In this document: piece by piece, positions 16,708 through 23,510 of the stretch
Numbering within the stretch: position 1 is the stretch's first letter
How the letters are laid out: each line of letters opens with the position of its first letter
From: Candidatus Woesearchaeota archaeon
GTDB lineage: Archaea > Nanobdellota > Nanobdellia > Woesearchaeales > JAGVYF01
Reading direction: 5' to 3'
NCBI GenBank assembly: GCA_018303425.1
Contig: JAGVYF010000032.1
Span: 1 to 43,784, forward strand
Length of the DNA: 43,784 bases
The notes under the pieces: generated by a model
What the model was told of the DNA's origin: nothing
Database searches by the model: none
Seen by the model: the letters and a program-made list of their open reading frames with translations, nothing else
Translations under genes and position numbers: made by a program

Positions 16708-16731
16708 TAATATATATTATAGAATATTTTA

Positions 16732-16739
16732 TTTATAAA
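16732..16739 (-). promoter_or_regulatory. TATA box for the ABC transporter operon
   Basis: TTTATAAA lies about 28 nt before the ATG at 16707. Transcription therefore probably starts at the gene and does not include the hairpin region at 16764-16880. Confidence 0.5.
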
Positions 16740-16763
16740 ACTTTCTTTTATTCTGCTTTGGAG

Positions 16764-16880
16764 AAAAACTCATTACATGAGGTTGACTTCAAGTTAGTAT
16801 TCTAATCAGTCCAATATCTCTAAGAAAGGTTTTTTGGTTACTTTAAATTTAAACTGAAATACTAACCAAAAGAAGTCAAC
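16764..16880 (-). ncRNA. structured RNA or 3' UTR with terminator, downstream of the Nudix gene
   Basis: GTTGACTTC and GAAGTCAAC (16782-16790 with 16872-16880) form a perfect 9-bp stem. After a 2/5-nt internal loop a second perfect 9-bp stem follows, GTTAGTATT with AATACTAAC (16793-16801 with 16858-16866). CAGT/ACTG (16807-16810 with 16853-16856) can continue it, leaving a loop of about 42 nt. On the minus strand a second hairpin, CTCAT-GTA-ATGAG (16769-16781), is followed by TTTTT, like a terminator. It starts 22 nt after the Nudix stop, so it is a 3' UTR or a separate small RNA; no known RNA family is recognised. Confidence 0.5.
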
Positions 16881-16901
16881 AGATTTTTACCGGGCTTTCA
16901 C

Positions 16902-17558
16902 TTATACAATATCTCTACCAAACACCAGAGACTTTTTTTTGAACTTATAAAGTTTTGCAGGCCTATGCGCGCCTTCCATTTTAGACTCTCTGGTTTCATC
17001 AAGAATATCTAAAGAAAGTAACTTTTTTCTAAAATTCCGTTTATCAAGTTTTCTATCAAGAATAATTTCATACAACTTCTGTAATTCAGTTAATGTAAAT
17101 AACTGCGGCAATAATTGAAAAGCAATTGTAGTATAATTAAGCTTATTCCTTAATCTTTTGATAGCATAATCTAATATTAAATTGTGATCGAACCCTAATT
17201 TAGAAACTTTGCTAATTGGAAACCATTTAGCATTTTTTGCATCTGTTGAAGCCTTTAACTTAATTTTTGTAGAATCAATTAATGAATAATATGTCACTGT
17301 AATCACTCTTCCCCGGGGGTCACGTTGAGGATTACCAAAAGTGTAAAGTTGTTCCATATAAATATTATTTACACCTGTTTCTTCAAAAAGTTCACGTTTT
17401 GCAGCTTTTTCTAAATCTTCATCTAATCTGACAAAACCGCCCGGAATTACCATTAAATCTTTCCATGGCTCAAACTTTCTTTGAACAAGCAATACCTTGA
17501 GAGTTTCGTGTTCAACAGTAAAAAGAACAATATCTACAGTCACTAACATTTTATCCAT
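16902..17558 (-). CDS. NrtR-like Nudix regulator (Nudix domain plus winged helix)
   Basis: 218 residues. The Nudix box is complete: Gly41, Glu47, then REL..EETGV at 55-63. The C-terminal 85 residues (TLTELQKLYEIIL, RNFRKKLLSLDIL) form a winged helix as in NrtR. NrtR proteins bind ADP-ribose and control NAD genes; some also hydrolyse it. The intact box means hydrolysis is possible here. The gene follows nicotinamidase and ADP-ribosylglycohydrolase, so a role in NAD/ADP-ribose control fits well. A 13-nt palindrome directly upstream may be its operator. Confidence 0.85.
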   Translation of the reverse strand: MDKMLVTVDIVLFTVEHETLKVLLVQRKFEPWKDLMVIPGGFVRLDEDLEKAAKRELFEETGVNNIYMEQLYTFGNPQRDPRGRVITVTYYSLIDSTKIKLKASTDAKNAKWFPISKVSKLGFDHNLILDYAIKRLRNKLNYTTIAFQLLPQLFTLTELQKLYEIILDRKLDKRNFRKKLLSLDILDETRESKMEGAHRPAKLYKFKKKSLVFGRDIV

Positions 17559-17560
17559 AG

Positions 17561-17573
17561 TGTATATTATACA
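17561..17573. promoter_or_regulatory. 13-nt palindrome before the NrtR-like gene
   Basis: TGTATA-T-TATACA is a perfect inverted repeat lying 2 nt upstream of the regulator's start codon and 10 nt after the nicotinamidase stop. Its position suggests an operator for autoregulation; it is also AT-rich enough to be chance. Confidence 0.35.
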
Positions 17574-17583
17574 TTTAGTTTAT

Positions 17584-18309
17584 TTAAATGTTATCCAAAA
17601 CATCATCAGTAGTAACAAACTTTGCGCCTGCTTCAGCCATTTCTTCTAAAGCCAATTTGGTTGTATCGGGAGCAACACCTTTAATTGCATCTTTCACAAC
17701 ATAACATTGTATTCCTCGCTTCTGCATACCTAAAACTGCTGCTTTTACGCAATAATCTGTTGCGACTCCATAGACGACTGCTTCGTCTATCATTGGTACA
17801 ATTCTATCATTTTTCAAACCTTTATTACTTAACAATTCTTCGATTGCAGGGTTAGTAAAAATGTCACAAGATTGTTTTTCAAAATAAACTGAATTTTTAA
17901 GTCCCAAACAACGAAATTTATAAAAAATAGAGAATAAAGAATCTCGAGCAATCCCTAATAATTTATTATTACTTCCCTTAACTAAATCGTGAGGAATATA
18001 AATTCCTAAATCTTCACCATCATAAGGTGAACCATCAATAGTTTGATGAATTTTTAATTGTCCTAAAGTTCCATCCATACAATGATCCGGAAATGGTCCA
18101 CCATATCTCTGCAATTCTTCTTCTCTGGATTTATATTCAGGTGTGCCAAAATGCCTATCAACTGAACCAATTACCTGAATTCCCGATAAATTTGCAAAAT
18201 CAATTAATAATTCCAAATTATCTTTAATCTCTTCTGCTCCTGGCACATAAAGCGCACCATCCACATTCATAAAATCATTTTGTGTATCCACATCAAAAAA
18301 TATTTTCAT
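17584..18309 (-). CDS. pncA: nicotinamidase (isochorismatase family)
   Basis: 241 residues. Catalytic triad Asp8 (FDVDTQNDF), Lys145 (YFEKQSCD) and Cys187 (GVATDYCV), with the cis-peptide region before Cys; Asp51 and His53 in DRHFG and His76 in FPDHC are the metal ligands expected in nicotinamidases. It converts nicotinamide to nicotinic acid, the entry of NAD salvage by the Preiss-Handler route. It is placed between the ADP-ribosylglycohydrolase gene (6 nt gap) and the NrtR-like regulator gene (25 nt gap), so the three are probably cotranscribed. Confidence 0.88.
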   Translation of the reverse strand: MKIFFDVDTQNDFMNVDGALYVPGAEEIKDNLELLIDFANLSGIQVIGSVDRHFGTPEYKSREEELQRYGGPFPDHCMDGTLGQLKIHQTIDGSPYDGEDLGIYIPHDLVKGSNNKLLGIARDSLFSIFYKFRCLGLKNSVYFEKQSCDIFTNPAIEELLSNKGLKNDRIVPMIDEAVVYGVATDYCVKAAVLGMQKRGIQCYVVKDAIKGVAPDTTKLALEEMAEAGAKFVTTDDVLDNI

Positions 18310-18315
18310 TTTTAA

Positions 18316-19308
18316 TCACCCCATAATTTCAATTTTGAGGTCAGAAAACTTTTTAGTTTTCGTTACCTCATATAATTTACTACCCAAATTTTTAATCATT
18401 TCATAATTTTCAAGTTTTGTTTTCCATCTATCTGGAATCTCATCAATTCCATTAAAAGTTCCTAACAAAGCGCCAACAATTGCGCCATTTGTATCAGTGT
18501 CACCACCCGAATTAACAGTTTCAATCAAAGTTTCTTCAAAATCATATGGGTTCATTGCAAACATTCCCAATGAAAAAGGTACGGCCTCTAAAACATAAAA
18601 TCTTGCTCCAACTTTTTCCAATAGATATCCTGAGTCAAATTCTAAACTTTTTTTAACAATTTGCAACTTATTTGACAAATATTCTTCAGTTGGTCCTAAT
18701 TTTGCTTCACAATCTTTTGCGTAATTTATCAATGTGTCAATAAAATGATTTTTTTCAAAATCATTACGATGATTTAATGTGTAACTGATAGCATATGCAG
18801 TTACAGCTGAACTAACTAGAGCTCTTGGATCTGTGTGTGTCATTAAACCAATATTTTTACAAGCCTCAAATATTTTTTCATGGTGCAAATGATAAAACAA
18901 ACCAACCGGTGAAATTTTCATTGAAGGTCCAGTACCTGCACTAGGCAATCCTGTTTCTTGCCAAGATTTACCATTAGCCAATTTCTCTAAAGCATTAGTT
19001 GTGGTTGGACCCCAGCCCCTCAATGGTTTTTCATTAAATGCTTCAATATGTTTTTTAACAATGTCATCAATATTAATTGCTTTTGAATCAATAATAGATT
19101 TGGCGATTGCAATTGTCAGTTGGGTATCATCGCTATATTGCCCAAGCGCCATATGTGAACAATATTTATGTCTAACTGGAGCAATAAAATCTCTTAACTT
19201 TTGAGGAAATCTTTTTAAAACCTGTTTCTTTGTTAAAAATTCTAGCGGTAAACCCAATGTATCACCTACACCGCACCCAATGAGGCAGCCTTCAATATTT
19301 TTTTTCAT
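18316..19308 (-). CDS. ADP-ribosylglycohydrolase (ARH/DraG family)
   Basis: 330 residues from the preferred ATG; an in-frame ATG 30 nt further upstream (19338) is possible but adds residues atypical of the family. Family motifs are GCGVGDTLGLPLEF at the N-terminus, YSDDTQLT (metal-binding Asp60-Asp61), THTDPR in the middle and SGGDTDTNG (Asp270, Asp272) near the C-terminus, all expected for the two-Mg2+ site. ARH enzymes release ADP-ribose from modified proteins, nucleic acids or small molecules. The ADP-ribose could then be sensed or cleaved by the Nudix regulator downstream, and nicotinamide handled by PncA. The substrate cannot be told from sequence. Confidence 0.88.
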   Translation of the reverse strand: MKKNIEGCLIGCGVGDTLGLPLEFLTKKQVLKRFPQKLRDFIAPVRHKYCSHMALGQYSDDTQLTIAIAKSIIDSKAINIDDIVKKHIEAFNEKPLRGWGPTTTNALEKLANGKSWQETGLPSAGTGPSMKISPVGLFYHLHHEKIFEACKNIGLMTHTDPRALVSSAVTAYAISYTLNHRNDFEKNHFIDTLINYAKDCEAKLGPTEEYLSNKLQIVKKSLEFDSGYLLEKVGARFYVLEAVPFSLGMFAMNPYDFEETLIETVNSGGDTDTNGAIVGALLGTFNGIDEIPDRWKTKLENYEMIKNLGSKLYEVTKTKKFSDLKIEIMG

Positions 19309-19554
19309 TAACAACATCCCCATACAATTTTTTCTCAATTAATTTTCCAAACGCCAATTTTATTAACAGGAGATTTGGAATTTAATTTTTCATCTTACAT
19401 AATTTTTTTTATTTGTGCCACATTCTTATATATTTTATATTCAATTTTCTGCAAATAAGTTTAATTCGTTTACTTCGTGTATAGACCACACTAACATCTA
19501 TATAAACTTTTCGTTAGAAACCCTTAAAAAGAGCAAAAAATCACTTAAGATAAT
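19309..19554. other. intergenic region before tRNA-Arg
   Basis: About 245 bp. It holds the divergent promoters of the ARH operon and tRNA-Arg. CTATATAAAC (about 19499-19508) and CTTAAAAAG (about 19523-19531, 26-28 nt before the tRNA) are TATA candidates. No gene or RNA was found in it. Confidence 0.35.
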
Positions 19555-19577
19555 GCACCCGTAGCGCAGTCTGGACA

Positions 19578-19617
19578 TAGCAAATCTTGATTTATGAGAT
19601 TTCCTTTGGGGCAAATA
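19578..19617 (+). other. D-loop intron of tRNA-Arg, boundaries approximate
   Basis: An insertion of about 40 nt lies between the D-loop bases GGACA and the D-stem 3' strand GCGC. It contains a hairpin AAATCT (19582-19587) with AGATTT (19597-19602). Direct repeats ATAGC (19577-19581 and 19615-19619) make the exact joints ambiguous by 2 nt, and no perfect BHB was found, so the motif is probably relaxed. Confidence 0.6.
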
Positions 19618-19655
19618 GCGCGACAGCCTCCTAAGCTGTAGGTCGGGAGTTCGAA

Positions 19656-19676
19656 ATGAATTAAATTCAGCGAAAA
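19656..19676 (+). other. 21-nt BHB intron at tRNA-Arg position 59/60
   Basis: Exon TTCG (19650-19653) pairs with intron CGAA (19671-19674), with 3-nt bulges AAA (19654-19656) and AAT (19675-19677). Cutting after the second bulge base gives the canonical T-loop TTCGAAT. An inner hairpin TGAAT-TAA-ATTCA (19657-19669) completes the motif. The geometry is the same as in tRNA-Trp. Confidence 0.8.
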
Positions 19677-19731
19677 TCTCCCCGGGTGCGTTCATATTCA
19701 CAATCATCACAATTAGATTTAGTGAGGTTAA

Positions 19732-19805
19732 GCTTACAAAGTAAGCGCACACCGCACTTGTTTTTCCCGGGTTTTATTAAAATGCAGGTAGGGTGTGCTA
19801 TTTTT
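19732..19805 (+). terminator. two hairpins and a T-run between tRNA-Arg and the glycosidase gene
   Basis: GCTTAC-AAA-GTAAGC (19732-19746) is followed directly by GCACACC (19747-19753), which pairs with GGTGTGC (19792-19798), and then by a T-run (19801-19806). It ends just before the ATG at 19810. It looks like a terminator or attenuator, or a structured leader of the glycosidase mRNA. Confidence 0.45.
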
Positions 19806-19809
19806 TAAA

Positions 19810-20880
19810 ATGATAGAACAAATAAAAGAAGGCCTATGGATGTTTTTATTTAGATTCAAACCTTACCCCAAATACAAAGGTAATGCAACAGAAATCTGTG
19901 AACAAATAGTACAAAAATGCTGGAATGGCAAATTTTTTCAAACTGGTGCATGCTCATACCCTTTATTTTGGACAAGAGATTTTGCTTTTTGTACTAATGC
20001 ACTAATGAGTTTGGGGTACAAAAAAGAAGTACATAAAACATTAAATTTTGCATTAAACCATTTTCAAAAACAAAACAAAGTTGGATGCTACATAAACAGA
20101 TATGGAAAAGTAATGAATTTTCCAATCTACGCCGTAGACACATTGCCATTACTACTTTATTCAATAGATACTGCAAATTTTAATATCAAGCCATACAAGG
20201 ATTTTCTAAATCAAGAAATTCAAGGATTTTACAAAAAAGTATTCAATGCAAAAAAAGGAATCATAAAAGAATATACTCATTTTTCTTCAATGAAAGATCA
20301 TTTCATAAAAAATAGTTCCTGTTATGATAATTGCATGATTGCGCTATTATGTAAAGAAGTAACTAAATTAAAATTAGAGAACCCATTTAAAAAATATAAT
20401 TTTAAAAAAATAATAACTAAACATTTTTGGAACGGTTATTATTTCAATGAAGATTTGACAAACGCAGAAGTTACAGGTGATGCAAACATATTTCCGTTTT
20501 GGACAAGTGTAATAACTGGTAAAAAAATGTTCAAATCATGTCTTGGCTATATTCAGACAGAAAAACTTGACAAACCGTTTCCATTAAAATACACTAAAGA
20601 GAATCATAATGGACAAATCGCGGCATCAATTTTCGTGCCAACATGGGAAGGCGATAAAATTTGGCCTTTTTTAGGATTATACTTTATCGAAATTTTAATA
20701 AGATTTAATAAACCATTAGCTCAACAATATCTAAACCTGTATAAAGAACAAATTGAAAAAAATCAGAATTTTTACGAACTTTTCACAAAAAAAGGCGAGG
20801 TTTATAAGTCATTGTTTTACAAAGCGGATCATTCAATGTTATGGGCATCTAAATACTTGTATTTAGATAGCTTTAAATAA
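19810..20880 (+). CDS. (alpha/alpha)6-toroid glycosidase-like protein
   Basis: 356 residues from the ATG at 19810; a GTG at 19795 would place the start inside a hairpin. Repeated helical pairs and motifs such as SYPLFWTRDFAF and an acidic PTWEGDKIWPF segment near residue 285 match six-hairpin glycosidases (relatives of amylo-alpha-1,6-glucosidase, GH63 and glucosylglycerate hydrolase). There is no signal peptide, so it acts in the cytoplasm, perhaps on a storage sugar or a glycan intermediate. Candidate acids are the Asp in WTRDF and Glu/Asp in WEGD; which are catalytic cannot be decided. It opens the glycan locus. Confidence 0.6.
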   Translation: MIEQIKEGLWMFLFRFKPYPKYKGNATEICEQIVQKCWNGKFFQTGACSYPLFWTRDFAFCTNALMSLGYKKEVHKTLNFALNHFQKQNKVGCYINRYGKVMNFPIYAVDTLPLLLYSIDTANFNIKPYKDFLNQEIQGFYKKVFNAKKGIIKEYTHFSSMKDHFIKNSSCYDNCMIALLCKEVTKLKLENPFKKYNFKKIITKHFWNGYYFNEDLTNAEVTGDANIFPFWTSVITGKKMFKSCLGYIQTEKLDKPFPLKYTKENHNGQIAASIFVPTWEGDKIWPFLGLYFIEILIRFNKPLAQQYLNLYKEQIEKNQNFYELFTKKGEVYKSLFYKADHSMLWASKYLYLDSFK

Positions 20881-20903
20881 ATCTAACTTTTTCAAAAAAG
20901 ATT

Positions 20904-21557
20904 ATGAGTTATGAGGAAATACAACGGAACATTCAAAATCAGATAAAATTTGAAGACGGAATTAATATACAAAGACTTGACGCAATATTCAGACTTTTAA
21001 AAAATAAAAGCGGCAAATTACTTGATGTTGGATGCAGCGAAGGTAAATTTATAATTGAATATCAAAAAAAGGGATTTGAATGCGAAGGAATTGATATTTC
21101 TGATAAAGCAATTGAAAATGGAAAACGCAGGGGTTTAGATATAAAAAAAGTTGATATTACACAAAAATTACCTTACAAAGATGAAACTTTTGACATTATA
21201 TGTTGCGGTCAAGTGCTCGAACATGTATTAGACCCTTTGCCTGTAGTAAGAGATATGCACAGAATACTTAAAAAAAATGGAAACTTAATAATCACTGTGC
21301 CTAATATTAATATGTTCAGAAATCTTTTTTTGATTTTACTTGGAAAACCTCTAGCTTATTCTTGCAGGTTTGATAGTCCGCACTATCGGGATTTTTGTAA
21401 AACCGAGGCCATAAGGATACTTAAAAAGGGCGGATTTAAAAATATTAAAATTACAGGAGATAAGTTAAATATTCCTTATTGGAAAGGCAAACTGATTAGA
21501 TTAACACCATATATCCCTAGATTTTGTGATAATTTAGTTTTAAGAGGAACAAAATGA
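20904..21557 (+). CDS. class I SAM-dependent methyltransferase
   Basis: 217 residues. Motif I LLDVGCSEGKF, acidic residue in EGIDIS (motif II), ICCGQVLEHVLDPL and GNLIITVPN are typical of Methyltransf_11/23. Its place, overlapping the ArnE-like gene by 4 nt and within a glycan locus, suggests methylation of a sugar or lipid-linked glycan; the substrate is inference. Confidence 0.85.
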   Translation: MSYEEIQRNIQNQIKFEDGINIQRLDAIFRLLKNKSGKLLDVGCSEGKFIIEYQKKGFECEGIDISDKAIENGKRRGLDIKKVDITQKLPYKDETFDIICCGQVLEHVLDPLPVVRDMHRILKKNGNLIITVPNINMFRNLFLILLGKPLAYSCRFDSPHYRDFCKTEAIRILKKGGFKNIKITGDKLNIPYWKGKLIRLTPYIPRFCDNLVLRGTK

Positions 21558-21946
21558 AAATCACCAAAAGGATGGCAATTTTCATAATAATATTAAGCAC
21601 ATTCCTAAACACATTTGCCGAGGTTTCCTACAAATTGGGCGCAAATAAATTGGAATTAAATGTAATCTCAATTATAACAAATTATTCTTTATTTTTAGGT
21701 TTAACAGCATATGGGGTTTCTGCCTGTTTATTGATAATTGCATTAAGAGGCGGAAAATTATCAGTGTTATATCCAATTTTTGCTACGGGATATGTTTGGG
21801 TAACTCTTACGTCAATATATTTTTTTCATGAGGTTTTAAGCCTTTATAAAATATTTGGCGTCTTATTTATTATTTTAGGGATTTCACTAATTAATTACAA
21901 TAACCAAACCAATCATAATAATTTAAGTAACAAGGTGTTGCAATGA
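21554..21946 (+). CDS. ArnE/EmrE-like 4-TM membrane protein (first of pair)
   Basis: 130 residues with four transmembrane helices in the EamA/SMR layout: an AEVSYKLGA segment in the first helix, and GGKLSVLYPIFATGYVW as in ArnE/ArnF. In bacteria ArnE/ArnF flip undecaprenyl-phosphate-aminoarabinose across the membrane as a heterodimer. The overlap of 4 nt with the next, similar gene supports a heterodimer here. In this locus it may flip a lipid-linked monosaccharide for the ArnT-like transferase; that is inference. Confidence 0.7.
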   Translation: MKITKRMAIFIIILSTFLNTFAEVSYKLGANKLELNVISIITNYSLFLGLTAYGVSACLLIIALRGGKLSVLYPIFATGYVWVTLTSIYFFHEVLSLYKIFGVLFIILGISLINYNNQTNHNNLSNKVLQ

Positions 21947-22293
21947 AAACTTCAATTTATGCAATTATTGGAGTATTTATCGCATCATTATTTGGAGGGA
22001 TAGGTGCGCTTTACTTAAAAAAAGGTTCAGACAATATTAAATTAAATTTTTGGAAACTTATTAAAAATTATGATTTAATCAAAGGAATTTTATGTTACGG
22101 ATTCTCAACACTTCTGTTCATTCCTTCTTTAAAATTTGGAGAACTTTCAGTTCTTTATCCTATTACTTCATTTACATATATTTGGGTAATTTTATTCTCA
22201 CTAATATTTCTGAATGAACGGATGAATAAATACAAATGGTTAGGCCTCATATTGATAGTAATAGGCGTAATTTTAATAGGCATAGGAAGTTAA
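21943..22293 (+). CDS. ArnF/EmrE-like 4-TM membrane protein (second of pair)
   Basis: 116 residues, four transmembrane helices, starting within the stop of its partner (ATGA). GGIGALYLKKGSDN in helix 1 and GELSVLYPITSFTYIW in helix 3 correspond to the partner's motifs, so the two arose by duplication. It probably forms a heterodimer that moves a lipid-linked sugar or small cationic compound; a multidrug role cannot be excluded. Confidence 0.7.
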   Translation: MKTSIYAIIGVFIASLFGGIGALYLKKGSDNIKLNFWKLIKNYDLIKGILCYGFSTLLFIPSLKFGELSVLYPITSFTYIWVILFSLIFLNERMNKYKWLGLILIVIGVILIGIGS

Positions 22294-22323
22294 ATTTATA
22301 TATACTTAATACTTTATTTTCTT

Positions 22324-22998
22324 ATGTTAAAAGTAATTTCATTAGGGGGGTCACTTATTATACCGAATGAAATAAATTATATTTTTTTAAAACAATTTAG
22401 AAAAATGATTATCAATTACATAAAAAAAGGTAATAAAGTAATAATTGTTTGCGGGGGGGGCAGTATTTGCAGAAAGTATTATAGGGCGGCTAAACTCGTT
22501 ACAAATATAAAACAATCTGAACTTGATTGGGTTGGGGTTATGGCTACAAGGCTTAATGCTGAATTAATACGGATAATATTTGGAAGTTTTGCAGAAAAAA
22601 ATGTAAAGTACAGTCCCAACAAAAAATATGATTTTAAAAAAATTTTAATAATTGGGGGAGACAAACCGGGAGGAAGTTCTGATCTTGACACAGTAGAGCT
22701 TGCGAAAAAATATAATACAAAAGAAGTAATAAATTTGTCAGATATTTCATATGTTTATGATCAAAATCCCAAAAAATATAAAAATGCCAAACCTCTAAAA
22801 TCTTTAAGATGGCAAGAATATAAAAAAGTTATAGGTCGCAAATGGGTATCTGGTGCGCATGTGCCTTTTGATCCAATCGCAAGTAACAGGGCTATGCAAT
22901 ATGGTCTTAAAGTAATAATTGCAAATGGTAAAGATTTAAATAATTTAAAAAAAATATTATATTCCAGCAGAAGTTTTAAAGGTACGGTGATTGAATAA
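22324..22998 (+). CDS. pyrH: archaeal-type UMP kinase
   Basis: 224 residues, amino-acid-kinase fold. GGSLIIP near the N-terminus, CGGGSICRKYYRAA, LDWVGVMATRLNA and GGDKPGGSSDLDTVELA are the motifs of the archaeal UMP kinase family. It phosphorylates UMP to UDP with ATP. It is joined to dcd (TAATG overlap), giving a pyrimidine nucleotide pair; UDP also feeds nucleotide sugars made for the glycan locus. Confidence 0.9.
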   Translation: MLKVISLGGSLIIPNEINYIFLKQFRKMIINYIKKGNKVIIVCGGGSICRKYYRAAKLVTNIKQSELDWVGVMATRLNAELIRIIFGSFAEKNVKYSPNKKYDFKKILIIGGDKPGGSSDLDTVELAKKYNTKEVINLSDISYVYDQNPKKYKNAKPLKSLRWQEYKKVIGRKWVSGAHVPFDPIASNRAMQYGLKVIIANGKDLNNLKKILYSSRSFKGTVIE

Positions 22999-23510
22999 TG
23001 GGAATTTTGAGCAAAGATGAGATATTAAAAGAAATTAAAAAACAAAATTTAACGATTTCTCCATTCAATAAGAATAATCTTGGCGCAGCATCTTATGATT
23101 TAACCCTTGATGAAGAGTTTAGAATATTTGATTTAAATTTAAAAGTGTTTAATGTTGAAGAAAATTCGGATTATAAAAAATTATCAAGTTTCAAAAAAAC
23201 AAAGTCAATTATTCTTCAGCCCGGAGATTTTGCTTTGGGAATTACAAAGGAAACGATTAATTTAAACAGTAACATTTGCGGTTGGCTTTCAGGCAGAAGC
23301 AGATTTGCAAGATTGGGGATAGGGGTGCATGTTACTTCAAATTTCGTTCAACCAGGGATTGATAATAAACAAGTTCTTGAAATTAAAAATTTAGGAAATA
23401 CGCCCTTAAAGATTAATGCCGGTACAAGGATTATCCAGATTATATTTGAAAGAATAGAAGGAAAAGTTTCTAAATACAAAGGTAAATTCGTAAAACAAAC
23501 CGAAATTTAA
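22998..23510 (+). CDS. dcd: dCTP deaminase (Dcd family)
   Basis: 170 residues, trimeric dUTPase-like fold. GRSRFARLG at 99-107 and QVLEIKN with Glu128 as catalytic base are typical for dCTP deaminase; an early SYDLTLDEEF loop also fits. It converts dCTP to dUTP or, in bifunctional archaeal enzymes, to dUMP; which one cannot be told. Its start overlaps the pyrH stop by 1 nt and its 3' end overlaps the opposite radical-SAM gene by 4 nt. Confidence 0.88.
   Translation: MGILSKDEILKEIKKQNLTISPFNKNNLGAASYDLTLDEEFRIFDLNLKVFNVEENSDYKKLSSFKKTKSIILQPGDFALGITKETINLNSNICGWLSGRSRFARLGIGVHVTSNFVQPGIDNKQVLEIKNLGNTPLKINAGTRIIQIIFERIEGKVSKYKGKFVKQTEI

Larger units (their letters stand above)
19555..19690 (+). 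tRNA. tRNA-Arg (CCT) with a D-loop and a T-loop intron
   Basis: The acceptor GCACCCG (19555-19561) pairs perfectly with CGGGTGC (19683-19689); discriminator G19690. D-stem GCGC (19564-19567) pairs with GCGC (19618-19621). Anticodon stem ACAGC/GCTGT (19623-19627 with 19635-19639) encloses CTCCTAA with anticodon CCT. The variable region is AGGTC. T-stem GGGAG/CTCCC (19645-19649 with 19678-19682). Two insertions interrupt the loops: about 38-40 nt in the D-loop (between 19577 and 19617) and 21 nt in the T-loop (19656-19676). Without them a standard 75-77-nt tRNA results. No CCA is encoded. It decodes AGG. Confidence 0.85.

Noticed and set aside
19498-19752. 84-residue minus-strand frame over tRNA-Arg
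   Set aside because: It runs through the complete tRNA gene and shows no protein motif.
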